Assembly: GCA_002448875.1 (NCBI GenBank)
Contig: DKAS01000181.1
Coordinates: 1-15,953, forward strand
DNA from: Proteobacteria bacterium UBA6920
GTDB taxonomy: Bacteria > Pseudomonadota > Gammaproteobacteria > SG8-11
Reading direction: 5' to 3'
DNA: 15,953 nucleotides
Of the stretch, positions 14,378 through 15,953 are shown piece by piece. Numbering within the stretch: the first letter of the stretch is position 1; each line of letters starts with the position of its first letter. The notes beneath the pieces were generated by a model. That model saw only the letters and a list, made by a program, of their open reading frames with translations, did no database searches and was not told the origin of the DNA. The position numbers and the translations under genes are program-made.

Positions 14378-15953
14378 ATGGCTGATATCAGAGAATGGGA
14401 TGTGGAAAACAAGGAGTTCTGGGAGGCGACGGGCAAGCGCATTGCCAATCGCAACCTGTGGATTTCGATTCCGAGTCTACTGTGCGGCTTCGCCGTCTGG
14501 ATGTACTGGGGGATCATCACGGTACAGATGCTGAGCGTGGGATTCCCTTTCACGCAGGCGGAGCTGTTCACCGTGTCGGCGATCGCGGGGCTGACCGGCG
14601 CCACGCTGCGCATCCCTTCGAGCTTCTTTATTCGTATCGCCGGCGGGCGCAATACCGTAGTTTTCACCACCGCGCTGCTGATGATTCCCGCCATCGGCAC
14701 CGGCATTGCGTTACAGGATAAAACCACGCCCTTGTGGGTGTTTCAGATGCTGGCATTTTTTTCCGGCTTCGGCGGCGGCAATTTTGCTTCGTCGATGTCG
14801 AATATCAGCTTCTTTTTTCCCAAGCGCATGCAGGGCCTGGCACTGGGTTTGAATGCCGGTCTGGGCAATTTTGGCGTGACTACCATGCAGATCCTGGTGC
14901 CACTGGTGATGACTGCGGGCATGTTCGGCGGTACCTCGATGACGCTGATCAGCACCTCGGGTACTTTGATTGGCAAGATACCCGCAGGCAGCGAAACCTA
15001 TATTCACAACGCCGGCTATATCTGGCTGGTGTTTCTGGTGCCACTGGCCGTCGTCGGCTGGCTGGGCATGAACAATATACGCACCGCGGAAGTATCGCCC
15101 AATCCCGGCAGTCCGTTGCAGTCCTTCGGCCGGATCAGCGGCATGCTGCTCATAGGATTTCTGGCCGCCGCTGCCGGTTTGTACCTGATCCTGCCCAAGC
15201 CGACCGGCCTGGGCCTGCCGGACTGGGTCAAATGGGTGGTGTTGCCCGGAGTGATCGCGGCGACGGTACTGCTGCTGCGGCTGCTGCCCGGGGAGATCAA
15301 CACCAGCCTGCGGCGGCAGTTCAAGATCTTCGGTAATAAACATACCTGGGTGATGAGCGTCATCTATACCATGACCTTTGGCAGCTTTATTGGCTATTCC
15401 GCCGCTTTTGCCCTGGCGATCAAGGTAATTTTCGGTTTTCAGCATTTGCCGGTGAACGGTGTGCTGACCCATGCCACCGTCAATCCCAACGGTCCGTCAG
15501 CGCTGATGTACGCGTGGATGGGCCCATTCATTGGTGCACTGATTCGGCCGCTGGGGGGCTGGGTAGCGGACAAGGTCGGCGGTGCCAAGGTCACGCAATT
15601 CATCACCGTGATCATGGTGGCCTCGGCGCTGGGCGCAGCCCACTACATGAAAGCCGCCTACGGTTCGGCGACGCCGGAAGAGTATTTCCTGCCGTTCTTT
15701 CTGCTGTTTCTCACTCTGTTTGCCGCCAGTGGCATAGGCAATGGTTCGACCTTTCGCACCATCGCCATCGTGTTTCCCAAGGAACAGGCCGGGCCGGTGC
15801 TGGGTTGGACGTCAGCGGTGGCCGCTTACGGCGCGTTCATTATCCCTATGGTATTCGGCGAGCAAATCAAGGCAACGACGCCGGAATACGCGCTTTACGG
15901 TTTCGCCATTTTTTACTTCATTTGTCTGCTGTTGAACTGGTGGTACTACCTCG
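14378..15953 (+). CDS. narK2: NarK2-type nitrate/nitrite antiporter with a central insert, 3' end beyond the window
   Basis: The frame is open from the ATG at 14378 to the window edge, giving 525 codons without a stop. A GAGG (14366-14369) lies eight bases upstream. The protein aligns well to E. coli NarK: R78 (LRIPSSF), the FFFPKRMQG loop, signature 1 GLALGLNAGLGNFGVTTMQ (153-171), the TFGSFIGYSAAF helix, R390 (ALIRPLGGWVADK), GIGNGSTFR and signature 2 GPVLGWTSAVAAYGAF (472-487). It would exchange cytoplasmic nitrite for external nitrate during nitrate respiration. Unlike E. coli NarK, about 70 extra residues (roughly 240-315) lie between the two halves and contain two hydrophobic segments (254-273 and 284-303), suggesting 14 membrane helices. 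A 14-residue soluble N-terminus precedes helix 1. narGHJI may follow, though this cannot be seen. Confidence 0.93.
   Translation, partial: MADIREWDVENKEFWEATGKRIANRNLWISIPSLLCGFAVWMYWGIITVQMLSVGFPFTQAELFTVSAIAGLTGATLRIPSSFFIRIAGGRNTVVFTTALLMIPAIGTGIALQDKTTPLWVFQMLAFFSGFGGGNFASSMSNISFFFPKRMQGLALGLNAGLGNFGVTTMQILVPLVMTAGMFGGTSMTLISTSGTLIGKIPAGSETYIHNAGYIWLVFLVPLAVVGWLGMNNIRTAEVSPNPGSPLQSFGRISGMLLIGFLAAAAGLYLILPKPTGLGLPDWVKWVVLPGVIAATVLLLRLLPGEINTSLRRQFKIFGNKHTWVMSVIYTMTFGSFIGYSAAFALAIKVIFGFQHLPVNGVLTHATVNPNGPSALMYAWMGPFIGALIRPLGGWVADKVGGAKVTQFITVIMVASALGAAHYMKAAYGSATPEEYFLPFFLLFLTLFAASGIGNGSTFRTIAIVFPKEQAGPVLGWTSAVAAYGAFIIPMVFGEQIKATTPEYALYGFAIFYFICLLLNWWYYL

Overview
The window looks like part of a gammaproteobacterial chromosome. 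It is GC-rich, with dense, mostly core-genome content. The order prs-rplY-pth-ychF is the familiar gammaproteobacterial one, and the elongator tRNA-Met is close to the E. coli gene. NarX/NarL and the NarK-type transporters point to a facultative anaerobe that respires nitrate. A denitrifying or sulfur-oxidising member of the Chromatiales or a relative would fit, but this is inference. I see no insertion sequence, integrase, phage gene or CRISPR array.

Layout. (1) 1-2722, + strand: the 3' end of prs (PRPP synthetase), rplY (ribosomal protein L25), pth (peptidyl-tRNA hydrolase, TTG start) and ychF (OBG-family ATPase), tightly spaced. (2) 2738-5740, - strand: a 1000-residue membrane protein fused to a spermidine-synthase-like domain, convergent with ychF. 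(3) 5882-8088, + strand: a DUF6279-type lipoprotein, an unrecognised six-helix membrane protein, and a MarR-family regulator preceded by nested palindromes. (4) 8089-8469: a non-coding stretch with a degenerate repeat, then tRNA-Met(CAT) with a good sigma70 promoter. (5) 8476-12778, - strand: narX, narL, a PLP-dependent histidine-decarboxylase-like enzyme and a tandem ACT-domain protein. Two of the three junctions are ATGA overlaps. (6) 12779-13068: a divergent control region with phased NarL-type heptamers. (7) 13069-15953, + strand: narK1 and narK2; the second runs off the window.

How the parts may work together. NarX would sense nitrate or nitrite and phosphorylate NarL. NarL would bind the heptamer array and control the NarK transporters, and possibly narXL itself. 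A nar reductase operon probably follows narK2 beyond the edge. The decarboxylase and ACT gene sit directly downstream of narL on the same strand with no clear promoter or terminator between, so amine production may be tied to nitrate respiration.

Most of the window is ordinary. The points most worth a second look are the NarL heptamer array, the decarboxylase-ACT pair behind narXL, two extra predicted membrane segments in the middle of NarK2, the altered catalytic motif of the spermidine-synthase-like fusion, and the palindromes before the MarR gene. I did not find a clearly new multi-gene system.
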